A DNA stretch of 13,801 bases, taken from assembly GCA_002420085.1 (NCBI GenBank), contig DIHI01000121.1:11036-24836 (forward strand). Reading direction: 5' to 3'. Under the pieces are notes generated by a model that was not told the DNA's origin, searched no databases, and saw nothing but the letters and a program-made list of their open reading frames with translations. Within the stretch, counting starts at the first letter, position 1; each line of letters begins with the position of its first letter. Source of the stretch: Lysobacterales bacterium UBA5700 (GTDB lineage: Bacteria; Pseudomonadota; Gammaproteobacteria; Xanthomonadales; Xanthomonadaceae). Below, piece by piece: positions 1 to 7,348 of this stretch. The position numbers and the translations under genes are program-made.

Positions 1-801
1 CAGGCCATGATTGTCCAGGGCAAGCCAGAGCACTCCGGAGCGGTCGCGCGCCAATTGAAGCACGGCGCGGCCGGCTGCCTGTGATGTCGGTCCAGGCCAG
101 ACCGTCTCCAGGCTCTGGGTGTCGCTGCGGTAGCGCAACAGGCCATCGTCGGTGGCGAGCAGGAGGGCATCGGTCTCGGCCAGGATGGCATTGGCGGCCA
201 AGCCGGGCAGGATGCGCCGGATGCCGAGGTTCGGGTCGAGCGCGAACACGCCCTGGCGGGCGGCCAGGAAGACCCGGCCATCGGGCGAGCGCGACAACGC
301 CAACGGCGTCAATGTGCTGCCGCCCGGCGCCGGCAGGGTGGCCGGCAGGCGGCCGTTGGCTTTCCACTGAATGCGATCGGCGGCGGCGATCCACAGCCCC
401 TGATCCGGGACGTGCAACAGGTCGATCACGCCGATGCCGGGTCCGGGTTCGACCAGGGGCTCGAACCGACCGGTATCGAGGTCGAGCCGCGACAGATATC
501 GGCTGCGGGGGCCGACCCAGAGTTCGCCGGGTTCGCCCGGAGCGATCGAGGTGACGAAGCCTTCGGGCAGGCTCGAATCATCGCCGAGGCGCAGGGCGAA
601 CTGCCGGACACCGGAGCTGTCGAGACGGTGCAGGCCGCCCTGGGTCGCGATCCAGACGAAGCCCTGTTCGTCCTGGGCGAGGTCGGTCACGGATTGCTGC
701 AACAGATCGCCGGGCCGGGTCGCGGCCTCGAAATAGAAATCGCGCTGGGCAGCATCGGCCACCCAGGCGAACAGGCAGGCCAGCAGGGTCGCGGCCGGCA
801 T
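1..801 (-). CDS. Two-component regulator propeller (Reg_prop) sensor protein, N-terminal part, cut by window edge
   Basis: This open frame runs off the left edge; 267 residues are visible. They hold at least five or six blade-like repeats of the Reg_prop type, such as VTDLAQDEQGFVWIATQGGL (residues 38-57), ELWVGPRSRYLSRLDLDTG (93-111), GLWIAAADRI (135-144), DALLLATDDGLLRY (211-224) and RDRSGVLWLALDNHGL (252-267). In the family such repeats form one or two seven-bladed periplasmic propellers followed by a Y_Y_Y domain, a membrane segment and a histidine kinase or GGDEF output; the output lies outside the window. A hydrophobic stretch (ATLLACLFAWVADAA, residues 4-18) looks like a signal peptide. 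The ATG at 801 gives almost no charged n-region, so an upstream start is possible: GTG at 828, or TTG at 849/852, which has GGGAG at 858-862. The frame closes upstream at a TAA at 892-894. Family call is solid; start and output domain are uncertain. Confidence 0.82.
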   Translation of the reverse strand, partial: MPAATLLACLFAWVADAAQRDFYFEAATRPGDLLQQSVTDLAQDEQGFVWIATQGGLHRLDSSGVRQFALRLGDDSSLPEGFVTSIAPGEPGELWVGPRSRYLSRLDLDTGRFEPLVEPGPGIGVIDLLHVPDQGLWIAAADRIQWKANGRLPATLPAPGGSTLTPLALSRSPDGRVFLAARQGVFALDPNLGIRRILPGLAANAILAETDALLLATDDGLLRYRSDTQSLETVWPGPTSQAAGRAVLQLARDRSGVLWLALDNHGL

Positions 802-888
802 CGTTCGGCCGTGGGTGCGATGCGGCACGGCCTTGGCGTCGATTCGCAACAACCGGACTCCCAGGGCGGCGAGGTAGGGGGGCTCGCC

Positions 889-917
889 ATCTTAACGTGA
901 AAGCGCCGAGCCGGCGC
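889..917 (-). promoter_or_regulatory. Possible promoter and dyad upstream of the propeller gene
   Basis: On the minus strand TAAGAT (889-894) is a weak -10 match. Around the expected -35 position there is a perfect inverted repeat, GCGCCG-agc-CGGCGC (903-917), but no recognisable -35 hexamer. The dyad could be an operator or simply GC-rich chance. If the -10 is real, transcription would start near 882, upstream of all candidate start codons of the propeller gene. Confidence 0.22.
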
Positions 918-1017
918 GAACGGGCATCGACGGTCGGATAGCAGGCGCCGACCGGTCGCGCCGGGCGATGGACCGTTGGTCGGTCGATGATCGATGCGGG
1001 CCGTAGCCGGGCGCTGT

Positions 1018-1023
1018 TACACT
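1018..1023 (+). promoter_or_regulatory. Extended -10 promoter immediately upstream of the UPF0149 gene
   Basis: TACACT at 1018-1023 is preceded by TGT, giving an extended -10. No convincing -35 hexamer is present 16-18 bp upstream. The first base of the ATG is at 1032, so a start 6-8 nt after the -10 would fall at or next to the ATG, implying a leaderless or nearly leaderless mRNA. The same TACACT hexamer occurs upstream of the cobalamin riboswitch. Confidence 0.45.
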
Positions 1024-1031
1024 TCGCGGCA

Positions 1032-1592
1032 ATGGACACCACGGAATCGCCACTCGCGCTACCGGACTACCAGCAGGTCGAGGACGAACTTCTGCGGCTG
1101 GCGCTCGGTGTCGGTGCGGCTGAACTGCACGGCCTGCTGTGTGGTCATGTCTGCGGCGGGGCCACGGTCGGCGCCGATTGGCTGCAATGTCTGCTGCCGG
1201 ACACCGATGCCCCGCTGGCACCCACCGAGGGGCCGCTGGCGCAACTGCTGCGCGCGACCGGTCAGCAACTGGCGGGCGATGACATGGCCTTGGGCCTGCT
1301 GCTGCCCGACGACGATCAACCGGTGGATGCCCGTGCCGAGGCGCTGCTCGACTGGTGTCGTGGCTTTCTGGGCGGATTCGGGCTATCCGGGCGCAGTCTC
1401 GACACGCTGATCGAGGATGCCCAGGAAGCCTTGGCCGACATCGGCCATATCGCGAACTCGCGGATCGATTATGGCAACGATGAGGAGGACGACAACGCGC
1501 TGGCCGAGATCGTCGAATACGTCCGGGTGGCGGTGCAGTTCCTGTTCGAGGAATGCGCGCGCCCGGCGATCGCTGCACACACCTTGCACTGA
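1032..1592 (+). CDS. ygfB: UPF0149 family protein, YgfB/YecA type
   Basis: A 186-residue acidic protein, close in length to E. coli YgfB (192). Recognisable family features are the N-terminal YQQVEDELLRLALGV helix, the ELHGLLCGHVCGG motif (about residues 30-42), WCRGFLGGFGL near residue 110, and the C-terminal EIVEYVRVAVQFLFEEC segment. YgfB-type proteins are small, all-helical and cytosolic with a poorly defined biochemical role; work in Pseudomonas has linked YgfB to control of ampDh3 expression and beta-lactam resistance. The gene lies upstream of pepP as in E. coli, separated by 147 bp in which I see no clear signal. An ATG at 987 would add 15 residues, but the ATG at 1032 matches the family N-terminus. 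No Shine-Dalgarno precedes it, which fits the leaderless promoter reading. Confidence 0.9.
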   Translation: MDTTESPLALPDYQQVEDELLRLALGVGAAELHGLLCGHVCGGATVGADWLQCLLPDTDAPLAPTEGPLAQLLRATGQQLAGDDMALGLLLPDDDQPVDARAEALLDWCRGFLGGFGLSGRSLDTLIEDAQEALADIGHIANSRIDYGNDEEDDNALAEIVEYVRVAVQFLFEECARPAIAAHTLH

Positions 1593-1739
1593 GTCGCCCG
1601 TGTCGGCAGCGTTCATTGATGGCTGCTGCGGGCAGGTGCCGGGCCACCATTCGCGGCCGGGTGTTCGGTCCGGGTCCGGCGCGGCGGGTCGGCCGGTGTT
1701 CCGGCTGTCCCCGTCACTCTGATCGAGACCCGTTCCAGC

Positions 1740-3098
1740 ATGGCCAGCAGCACCCGCAAACGGTCCGATCCGACGGTCGAGGCGATGCCGGAAATCCCGG
1801 TGAGCGAATTCGCCGCGCGACGCCGACACCTGATGCGGCTGGCCGGTGAGGAGGCGATCCTGATCCTGCCGGCGGCGCCGTTGCGGGTGCGCAGCCACGA
1901 TACCCACCATCCGTTTCGCCAGGACAGTGATTTCCTGTATCTGAGCGGTTTCGACGAGCCCGATGCGGTGCTGGTGCTGGTGCCCGGTCGTCGTCACGGT
2001 GAAAGCCTGCTGTTCTGCCGGGAGCGCGATCGTGAGCGGGAACTGTGGGATGGCGAGCGGCTTGGGCCGGAGCGCGCCGGCGAGGCTCTGGCGTTCGACG
2101 ATGCCTACCCGATCACCGATCTCGATGACATTCTTCCGGGCCTGCTGGAAGGCCGGCGTCGGGTGTTCTACCACTTCGGCCGTGATGTCGAGTTCGATCT
2201 CAAGTTGATCGGCTGGGTCAACCGGGTCCGGGCCGAGGTTCGGCGCGGCGCCGAGCCGCCGCATGAGTTCCAGGAACTGGGTCATCTGCTGCACGAGTCG
2301 CGCCTGTTCAAGAGTCGGCAGGAGATCAGACTGATCCGTCATGCCATCGCGGTCTCGATCGAGGCACATCGTGCGGCACTGGCTGCCGTCCGGCCTGGTG
2401 CGTTCGAGTACCAGATCGAGGCCGCCCTGATCGCCGGATTCCGCAGCCGGGATTGTGTCGCGGCCTACCAGCCGATCGTCGGGGCCGGTGCCAACGGCTG
2501 TGTTCTGCACTACGTGCGCAATCGTGCCCGGATGGAGTCCGGGTCGATGCTGCTGGTCGATGCCGGTGCCGAGTACCAGGGCTACGCCGCCGATATCACC
2601 CGGACCTGGCCGGTCGGCGGTCGCTTCAGTCGCGAGCAGCGGGCGCTGTACGAGGTGGTGCTGGCAGCGCAGGCGGCGGCCCTGGCCGAGGCGCGTCCCG
2701 GTCGGCCCTGGGATGCCGGCCATGCGGCGGCGGTTGCCAGCCTGACCGAGGGTCTGTTGCGGCTGGGTCTGCTCAAGGGAACGCTTGAGGAGCGTCTGGC
2801 CGATTCCGGCTATCGGCGGTTCTATCCGCACAAGACCGGCCATTGGCTCGGTCTGGACGTTCACGATCTCGGCGATTACCGGATCGACGGCCGATTCCGG
2901 GAACTGGAGCCGGGCATGGTGTTCACCGTCGAGCCGGGTCTGTATGTGCAGCCGAATGACCGCAGCGTGCCAGCACGCTGGCGCGGCATCGGCATCCGGA
3001 TCGAAGATGACGTCCTGATCACCCGCGACGGCCACGAACTGCTCAGTGCCGGCCTGCTCAAGGATGCCGACGCCATCGAGGCGGCGATGGCGGTCTGA
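1740..3098 (+). CDS. pepP: Xaa-Pro aminopeptidase, M24B family (aminopeptidase P)
   Basis: Removes N-terminal residues preceding proline from peptides in the cytosol, using a two-metal (usually Mn) centre. The N-terminal creatinase-like domain spans about residues 17-180 (FRQDSDFLYLSGFDEPDAVL at 59-78). The pita-bread catalytic domain follows and keeps all five metal ligands: D274 (LLVDAGAE), D285 (GYAADITRTW), H368 (HKTGHWLGLDVHD), E398 (FTVEPGLY) and E422 (IRIEDDV). H257 and H375 match the proton-shuttle histidines of the E. coli enzyme. Length is 452 residues against 441 in E. coli. The ATG at 1740 is given; homology favours the ATG at 1785 (MPEIPVSEFAARRR), which aligns with the E. coli start, though neither has a strong Shine-Dalgarno. 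In E. coli ubiH follows pepP; here a convergent pepQ does. Confidence 0.95.
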   Translation: MASSTRKRSDPTVEAMPEIPVSEFAARRRHLMRLAGEEAILILPAAPLRVRSHDTHHPFRQDSDFLYLSGFDEPDAVLVLVPGRRHGESLLFCRERDRERELWDGERLGPERAGEALAFDDAYPITDLDDILPGLLEGRRRVFYHFGRDVEFDLKLIGWVNRVRAEVRRGAEPPHEFQELGHLLHESRLFKSRQEIRLIRHAIAVSIEAHRAALAAVRPGAFEYQIEAALIAGFRSRDCVAAYQPIVGAGANGCVLHYVRNRARMESGSMLLVDAGAEYQGYAADITRTWPVGGRFSREQRALYEVVLAAQAAALAEARPGRPWDAGHAAAVASLTEGLLRLGLLKGTLEERLADSGYRRFYPHKTGHWLGLDVHDLGDYRIDGRFRELEPGMVFTVEPGLYVQPNDRSVPARWRGIGIRIEDDVLITRDGHELLSAGLLKDADAIEAAMAV

Positions 3099-3100
3099 GG

Positions 3101-3120
3101 CACCGCCATCGTCGGTGGTG
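3101..3120. terminator. Hairpin between convergent pepP and pepQ, possible bidirectional terminator
   Basis: CACCGCC (3101-3107) pairs with GGTGGTG (3114-3120), seven pairs with one G-U and a 6-nt loop. It fills most of the 30-bp gap between the pepP and pepQ stop codons. There is no T-run on either side, so it is a weak candidate intrinsic terminator. Confidence 0.35.
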
Positions 3121-3128
3121 TCGGTCGA

Positions 3129-4436
3129 TCAGTGATCGGCGGCGGCGAAGGCGTCGCGGCTGAGGTTCTCCGGCGTCGTCTCGGTGCAGACCACGTCATC
3201 CTCGATGCGCACGCCACCGAAGCGACGCAGATGGGCGATCGCGTCCCAGTCGATCGCCGCAGCCTGGCGGCCCTGACGCACCGGATCGAGCAGGCTGTCG
3301 ATGAAATAGATGCCAGGTTCGATGGTGACCGCCATGCCCGGTTCGAGCGTCCGGGTCAGGCGCAGCCAGGGGTGGCCATCCGGGCGAGGAATCTCGCCGC
3401 CTGCGGGTTCGCGCTGGAGGCCGCCGACATCGTGGACCTGCACGCCGAGCAGATGACCCAGGCCATGCGGGAAGAAGGCTCGGGTCAGGCCGGAGGTCAC
3501 CTGGGCATCCGGATCCATGGCGACGATGCCGAGGCGTTGCAGCACGCCGGCCAGCTCATGGTGGGCGCGCAGGTGCAGATCGCGGTAGTCGCGGCCCGGT
3601 CGGACGGCAGCGACCAGGTCGCGCTGAACGGCATCGACGGCATCGATCAATGCCTGGAAGTCGGGGTCGCCGCCGCTCCAGGTGCGGGTGATGTCGGCGG
3701 CATAGCCCGCCACCTCGGCGCCGGCATCGATCAGCAGGGAATCATGGCGGGCCGGGCGTTCGGCGTCCTGGTGCTGGTAGTGCAGGACGGCGCCGTGCTG
3801 GTTGAGTCCGATGATGTTGCCGTAGGGCAGGTCGAGATCGGTGTGACCGGTGGCGGTCAGGTAGGCGAGGTGGATGTCGCGTTCGCTGCCGCCGCTCTCG
3901 AATGCCCGTCGGGCGGCCCGGTGGCCACGGACCGCACGGGCCGATGCCTGGCGCATGCAGTCGAGTTCGTAGTCGGTCTTGATCGCGCGCGGGTAGTGCA
4001 GCCGGGCCAGCAGTTCGGGTGGATTGTTCGGCTCCAGGCCCGGCAGGGCAGCATCGGCCTCGCCGATCACCGCGATCCGACCGGAGCCGGGTCGGAGTCG
4101 GACAGCCTCTTCGGGGCTGCGGATGATCTCGATGTCGAGGTGTTCGGTCCATGGCCCGGACGGGGGCGCCGGCGGCAGATGCCAGTAATCGTCCGGTTGG
4201 TGGTAGGCCAGGCGCGGGCGCTGTCCCGGGGTGAAGGCCAGCCAGCAATCGGCATGCTGGGACAGGGGTAGCCAGGCGGAAAAATGCGGGTTGGCGCGGA
4301 AGGGATACGGTCGATCGTCGAAGACGTGGTACTTCAAAACCCCGGAAGCGATCAGGAGGTGATCGAATCCGGTGGCCGACAGCGCTTGTGTAGTGCGTTC
4401 TGTCACAATATTGAAGTGTGTGGGGTAACCGTTCAT
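3129..4436 (-). CDS. pepQ: Xaa-Pro dipeptidase (prolidase), M24B family
   Basis: Cleaves Xaa-Pro dipeptides, the last step in degrading proline-containing peptides. The 435-residue protein aligns along its length with E. coli PepQ (443): N-terminal HVFDDRPYPFRANPHFSAWL (residues 37-56), LAYLTATGHTDLDLPYGNI (190-208), and the catalytic domain with metal ligands D237 (LLIDAGAE), D248 (GYAADITRTW), H328 (HGLGHLLGVQVHD), E373 (VTIEPGIYF) and E412 (VRIEDDV). The start at 4436 was chosen because it matches the family N-terminus and AAGG lies about 9 nt upstream; the frame stays open to 4715, but the extra residues resemble nothing in PepQ. It is convergent with pepP and divergent from the GGDEF-EAL gene. 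Prolidases of this type also have organophosphate hydrolase side activity; whether this one does cannot be told. Confidence 0.95.
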   Translation of the reverse strand: MNGYPTHFNIVTERTTQALSATGFDHLLIASGVLKYHVFDDRPYPFRANPHFSAWLPLSQHADCWLAFTPGQRPRLAYHQPDDYWHLPPAPPSGPWTEHLDIEIIRSPEEAVRLRPGSGRIAVIGEADAALPGLEPNNPPELLARLHYPRAIKTDYELDCMRQASARAVRGHRAARRAFESGGSERDIHLAYLTATGHTDLDLPYGNIIGLNQHGAVLHYQHQDAERPARHDSLLIDAGAEVAGYAADITRTWSGGDPDFQALIDAVDAVQRDLVAAVRPGRDYRDLHLRAHHELAGVLQRLGIVAMDPDAQVTSGLTRAFFPHGLGHLLGVQVHDVGGLQREPAGGEIPRPDGHPWLRLTRTLEPGMAVTIEPGIYFIDSLLDPVRQGRQAAAIDWDAIAHLRRFGGVRIEDDVVCTETTPENLSRDAFAAADH

Positions 4437-4555
4437 GCGCGTCTGCCTTATCGTCAAGGGCTGGCGAATCGAGGTCCGGCGGGCTGGGCCTGGCCGGAGC
4501 GGTGTAGCGGGGCGTTCGCCGATGGTGTCGGACGCCCATTGTGACGGATGGAGCC

Positions 4556-4561
4556 GGAGGT
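4556..4561 (+). promoter_or_regulatory. Strong Shine-Dalgarno fixing the start of the GGDEF-EAL gene
   Basis: GGAGGT at 4556-4561 lies 4 nt before the ATG at 4566. It overlaps the first codons that an alternative ATG at 4548 would use, so the 4566 start is preferred. The 129-bp pepQ/GGDEF-EAL spacer (4437-4565) must hold both divergent promoters, but I see no convincing -10/-35 pair in it. Confidence 0.7.
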
Positions 4562-4565
4562 GGTC

Positions 4566-7274
4566 ATGAGCGAATTGCATGTAACCGAGGGTACGAATTC
4601 TGCACGGGCGGCGAACGGGCCAGTGCGACTGTCCAAGGCCGAACGCTGGAGTGTCCTGGTCCTGCTGGTCGGTCTGCTGGCAAGCGCCGGCCTGGCTGGC
4701 TGGCAGCATCGGCATGAGCAGACCGAACGGAGCCGAATGCTGGAGCGCGGCTTCGAGCGGACCAGTGATGCGCTGGAGAGCCAGTTACACGCGGCAACCC
4801 TGGTGATTCGCTCTCTGCAAGCGATCTTCACCGCCAGCGACGAGATCACCCCAACCGAGTTCCAGCGGGCATTCGAGATTCTTGCGCCCGATCGGGTCAT
4901 TCCGGGCCTGCAAGCGATCGCCTACAGCCGGCTGGTCAAGGACGACTCGGACCAGGACAGTCCTGAGGAGGATCCGGTTTACCGCGTCGAAATGGTCGCG
5001 CCGCTGGTCGGCAATGAAGCCGTGCTGACCCTGGATGTCCGCGACCAGCCCGATAATCTGCGGGCGATCCGGCGCTCGCGTGATGGTGATCAGCCGGTGC
5101 TGTCGGAGCCGATCCCGCTGATCCAGTTTGCTGGCGATCCCGAACCGGTACTGGGCATGGTGTTGCGCCTGCCGGTCTATTCACCCGGACCGACCCCGAA
5201 CTCGTTGCGCGAGCGTCGCCTGCGCTTCGTCGGCACCCTGGCCGCCTCGTTCCGTCTGGATCGATTGTTGAGCGAGGCGATCGCAGCCTATGTGCCTGCC
5301 GATCTGGATGTCCGACTGGAAGACATCAGTACCGCCGAGCCGGTGCTGCTGTTCCACAAGGCCGTACCCGGAACTGTGGCCAGCGATCCGGCCGTCGGCC
5401 CAGTGTTCGAGCGCGCCATGCAACTGGCAACCCGCACCTGGCGGATGCATGCGAGAGCGGCACCGGCGCCGCCTTCGACCACGGTCTGGCTGCTGCTCCT
5501 GCTCGGCGCGGCGGGCAGTCTGCTCCTGGCACTTTGGCTGCGCACCGTGCTCGGCGGCCGTGAACGTGCGCTCGGCCTGGCCGAGCGGCTGGCCAGCGAG
5601 CAGCAGCAGATCGCCGGCACCTTCCGTGTGCTCAACGAACTGCTGCCCAGTCTGGTGCTGCTGGTGCGTCGTCGCGACGGCCAGTTGATCGGTGCCAATC
5701 GATCGGCCCGGCGACGGATCGGCCTGGATGCGGCGGTGATCGATTCCGGTCGCGGCCCGAGTCTGGCCGATGCGCTGGCCGACGCCGATCTGGCGGGCCG
5801 TCTGCTGGCCCTGGATTCGCCGGACCGCACCAGTGCCGGCGAACTGAGCGCGCGCCTGAAGGCCGCCGGTGGCGACGATCGCTGGCTGGCGCTGTCGAGT
5901 GCAGCCGTGGACATGGCCGATGAGCCCTGTGTCCTGATTGTCGCCAACGACATCACCGAACTGCGCGAACTGAACGAGCGGCTGCTGTATCAGGCCAACC
6001 ACGATGCCCTGACCGGCCTGATCAACCGTTACAGCTTCGAGCGCCACTTCGACCAGTTGATCGCCGACGCCAATGCCGGCCAGCGCACCGGCGCCCTGCT
6101 GTACATCGATCTCGATCAGTTCAAGGTCATCAATGACACATGCAGCCACTATGCCGGTGATCAGTTGCTGGCCGAATTGGGCAGTCGTCTGCGGGCCAGC
6201 ATCAAGCCCGGTGATGTCCTGGCTCGGCTTGGTGGCGACGAGTTTGGCGTGCTGCTCTATGACGTCGATGGCGAGCGGGCGATGCAGGTGGCCGAGCGGG
6301 CGCGCCAGGCGATCGACGGTTTCGTGTTCGCCTGGGAGCAGCGCACGTTCGCGGTCAGTGCGAGCATCGGTGTGGTGGTCATCGACGGTCCAGGCGTCAA
6401 CCGGCGTGAACTGCTCGGCCATGCCGATACCGCTTGCTACATCGCCAAGGATCGTGGCCGCAATCGTTGCCATCTGCACAGCGTCGGCGATCACGAGGTG
6501 GCCCAGCGCAAGACCGAAATGGAGTGGGCCAACCGGATCCGTCAGGCATTGGCCGAGCAGCGCCTGGTGCTGCACTACCAGGAACTGGCGCGACTGAAGA
6601 CCGGTCGCCAGGCCGAGGGCGCGCATTTCGAGTTGCTGGTGCGCTTGATCGACGAGAACGGCGAGGAGGTGCCGCCTGGCGCCTTCATCCCGGCGGCCGA
6701 ACGCTTCGGACTGATGCCGGCGATCGACCGCTGGGTGGTAGATACGGCCCTGTCGAACTTCAGTCGAATGCATCCCGCCGGTGCCGAGGCCGGGCTGTGT
6801 GCGATCAATCTGTCGGGCGCCACGGTCGATGACCCGAATTTCGCCGAACACGTCCTCGACTTGCTCGATCGCCACGCGATCCCGGCCCACACGCTGTGCT
6901 TCGAGATCACCGAGACGGTGGCGATCGGCAATGTCGCGCGGGTGATCCGGTTCATGCAGCGGCTGCGCCTGCGCGGCGTGCGCTTCTCGCTCGATGATTT
7001 CGGCTCCGGGATGGCCTCGTTCGGCTATCTCAAGACCCTGCCGGTGGATATCCTCAAGATCGACGGCAGTTTCATTCGCGATATCGAGTCCGACCCGGCC
7101 GATTATTCGATCGTCCGGGCGGTCACCGATATCGGCCATCAACTCGGGCTGGTGGTGGTTGCCGAGTGGGTCGGTTCGGTGCGCACCGCCGAACTGCTGC
7201 GCGGCATCGGCGTCGATTACGGCCAGGGTTTCGCCCTGCATGTTCCGGAGCGGGTGCCGCTGCATCGTGCCTGA
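4566..7274 (+). CDS. CHASE-sensor diguanylate cyclase/phosphodiesterase (GGDEF-EAL)
   Basis: A 902-residue inner-membrane protein that probably makes and/or degrades cyclic-di-GMP. Order: membrane segment (about 28-45); periplasmic CHASE-like sensor (about 70-240, with LQAIAYSRLV and VLTLDVRDQPDNLRAIRRSR); second membrane segment (about 307-327); PAS-like linker (about 350-465); GGDEF (about 473-635) with HDALTGLINR, metal-binding DLDQF (515-519) and an intact GGDEF at 556-560; EAL (about 655-900). The inhibitory I-site position reads KPGD (547-550) instead of RxxD, so product inhibition may be weak. In the EAL domain the signature is ELL (689-691). N748 (INLSG), E780 and E783 (FEITET), D810/D811 (DDFGSG), K831 (LKIDGS), E867 (VAEWVG) and Q887 remain, while the second glutamate of the usual AEGVE motif is G870. 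Both activities look possible. The CHASE ligand is unknown. It is divergent from pepQ and convergent with the DUF1631-PilZ-apbE operon. Confidence 0.95.
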   Translation: MSELHVTEGTNSARAANGPVRLSKAERWSVLVLLVGLLASAGLAGWQHRHEQTERSRMLERGFERTSDALESQLHAATLVIRSLQAIFTASDEITPTEFQRAFEILAPDRVIPGLQAIAYSRLVKDDSDQDSPEEDPVYRVEMVAPLVGNEAVLTLDVRDQPDNLRAIRRSRDGDQPVLSEPIPLIQFAGDPEPVLGMVLRLPVYSPGPTPNSLRERRLRFVGTLAASFRLDRLLSEAIAAYVPADLDVRLEDISTAEPVLLFHKAVPGTVASDPAVGPVFERAMQLATRTWRMHARAAPAPPSTTVWLLLLLGAAGSLLLALWLRTVLGGRERALGLAERLASEQQQIAGTFRVLNELLPSLVLLVRRRDGQLIGANRSARRRIGLDAAVIDSGRGPSLADALADADLAGRLLALDSPDRTSAGELSARLKAAGGDDRWLALSSAAVDMADEPCVLIVANDITELRELNERLLYQANHDALTGLINRYSFERHFDQLIADANAGQRTGALLYIDLDQFKVINDTCSHYAGDQLLAELGSRLRASIKPGDVLARLGGDEFGVLLYDVDGERAMQVAERARQAIDGFVFAWEQRTFAVSASIGVVVIDGPGVNRRELLGHADTACYIAKDRGRNRCHLHSVGDHEVAQRKTEMEWANRIRQALAEQRLVLHYQELARLKTGRQAEGAHFELLVRLIDENGEEVPPGAFIPAAERFGLMPAIDRWVVDTALSNFSRMHPAGAEAGLCAINLSGATVDDPNFAEHVLDLLDRHAIPAHTLCFEITETVAIGNVARVIRFMQRLRLRGVRFSLDDFGSGMASFGYLKTLPVDILKIDGSFIRDIESDPADYSIVRAVTDIGHQLGLVVVAEWVGSVRTAELLRGIGVDYGQGFALHVPERVPLHRA

Positions 7275-7275
7275 G

Positions 7276-7287
7276 CCGACCGGTCGG
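7276..7287. repeat. Perfect 12-bp palindrome after the GGDEF-EAL stop codon
   Basis: CCGACCGGTCGG is a perfect dyad starting 2 nt after the TGA at 7272-7274. It has no loop, so it is a poor hairpin; it could be a protein site or chance in GC-rich sequence. Confidence 0.4.
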
Positions 7288-7330
7288 GTGGGCGCCGGCA
7301 GCGACGCTCGGGTTCGCCACCGCACGCAGG

Positions 7331-7347
7331 CCCGCCATCGTGGCGGG
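7331..7347. terminator. Hairpin between convergent GGDEF-EAL gene and apbE, possible bidirectional terminator
   Basis: CCCGCCA (7331-7337) and TGGCGGG (7341-7347) form a perfect 7-bp stem with a 3-nt loop. It sits 1 nt beyond the apbE stop on the minus strand and about 56 nt after the GGDEF-EAL stop on the plus strand. No real T-run follows on either strand, so termination is plausible but not assured. Confidence 0.4.
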
Positions 7348-7348
7348 T

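Noticed and set aside
578..1042. 154-codon minus-strand frame over the propeller gene start
   Set aside because: Out of frame with the Reg_prop repeats and without recognisable features.
1383..3035. 550-codon open frame on the minus strand opposite pepP
   Set aside because: Entirely antisense to a clear pepP; no family resemblance, and long antisense frames are expected with this codon bias.
3132..4271. 379-codon plus-strand frame opposite pepQ
   Set aside because: Antisense to pepQ with all five metal ligands conserved.
5181..7325. 714-codon open frame on the minus strand opposite the GGDEF-EAL gene
   Set aside because: Antisense to a gene with intact catalytic motifs; composition rich in Gln, His and Arg typical of a shadow frame.
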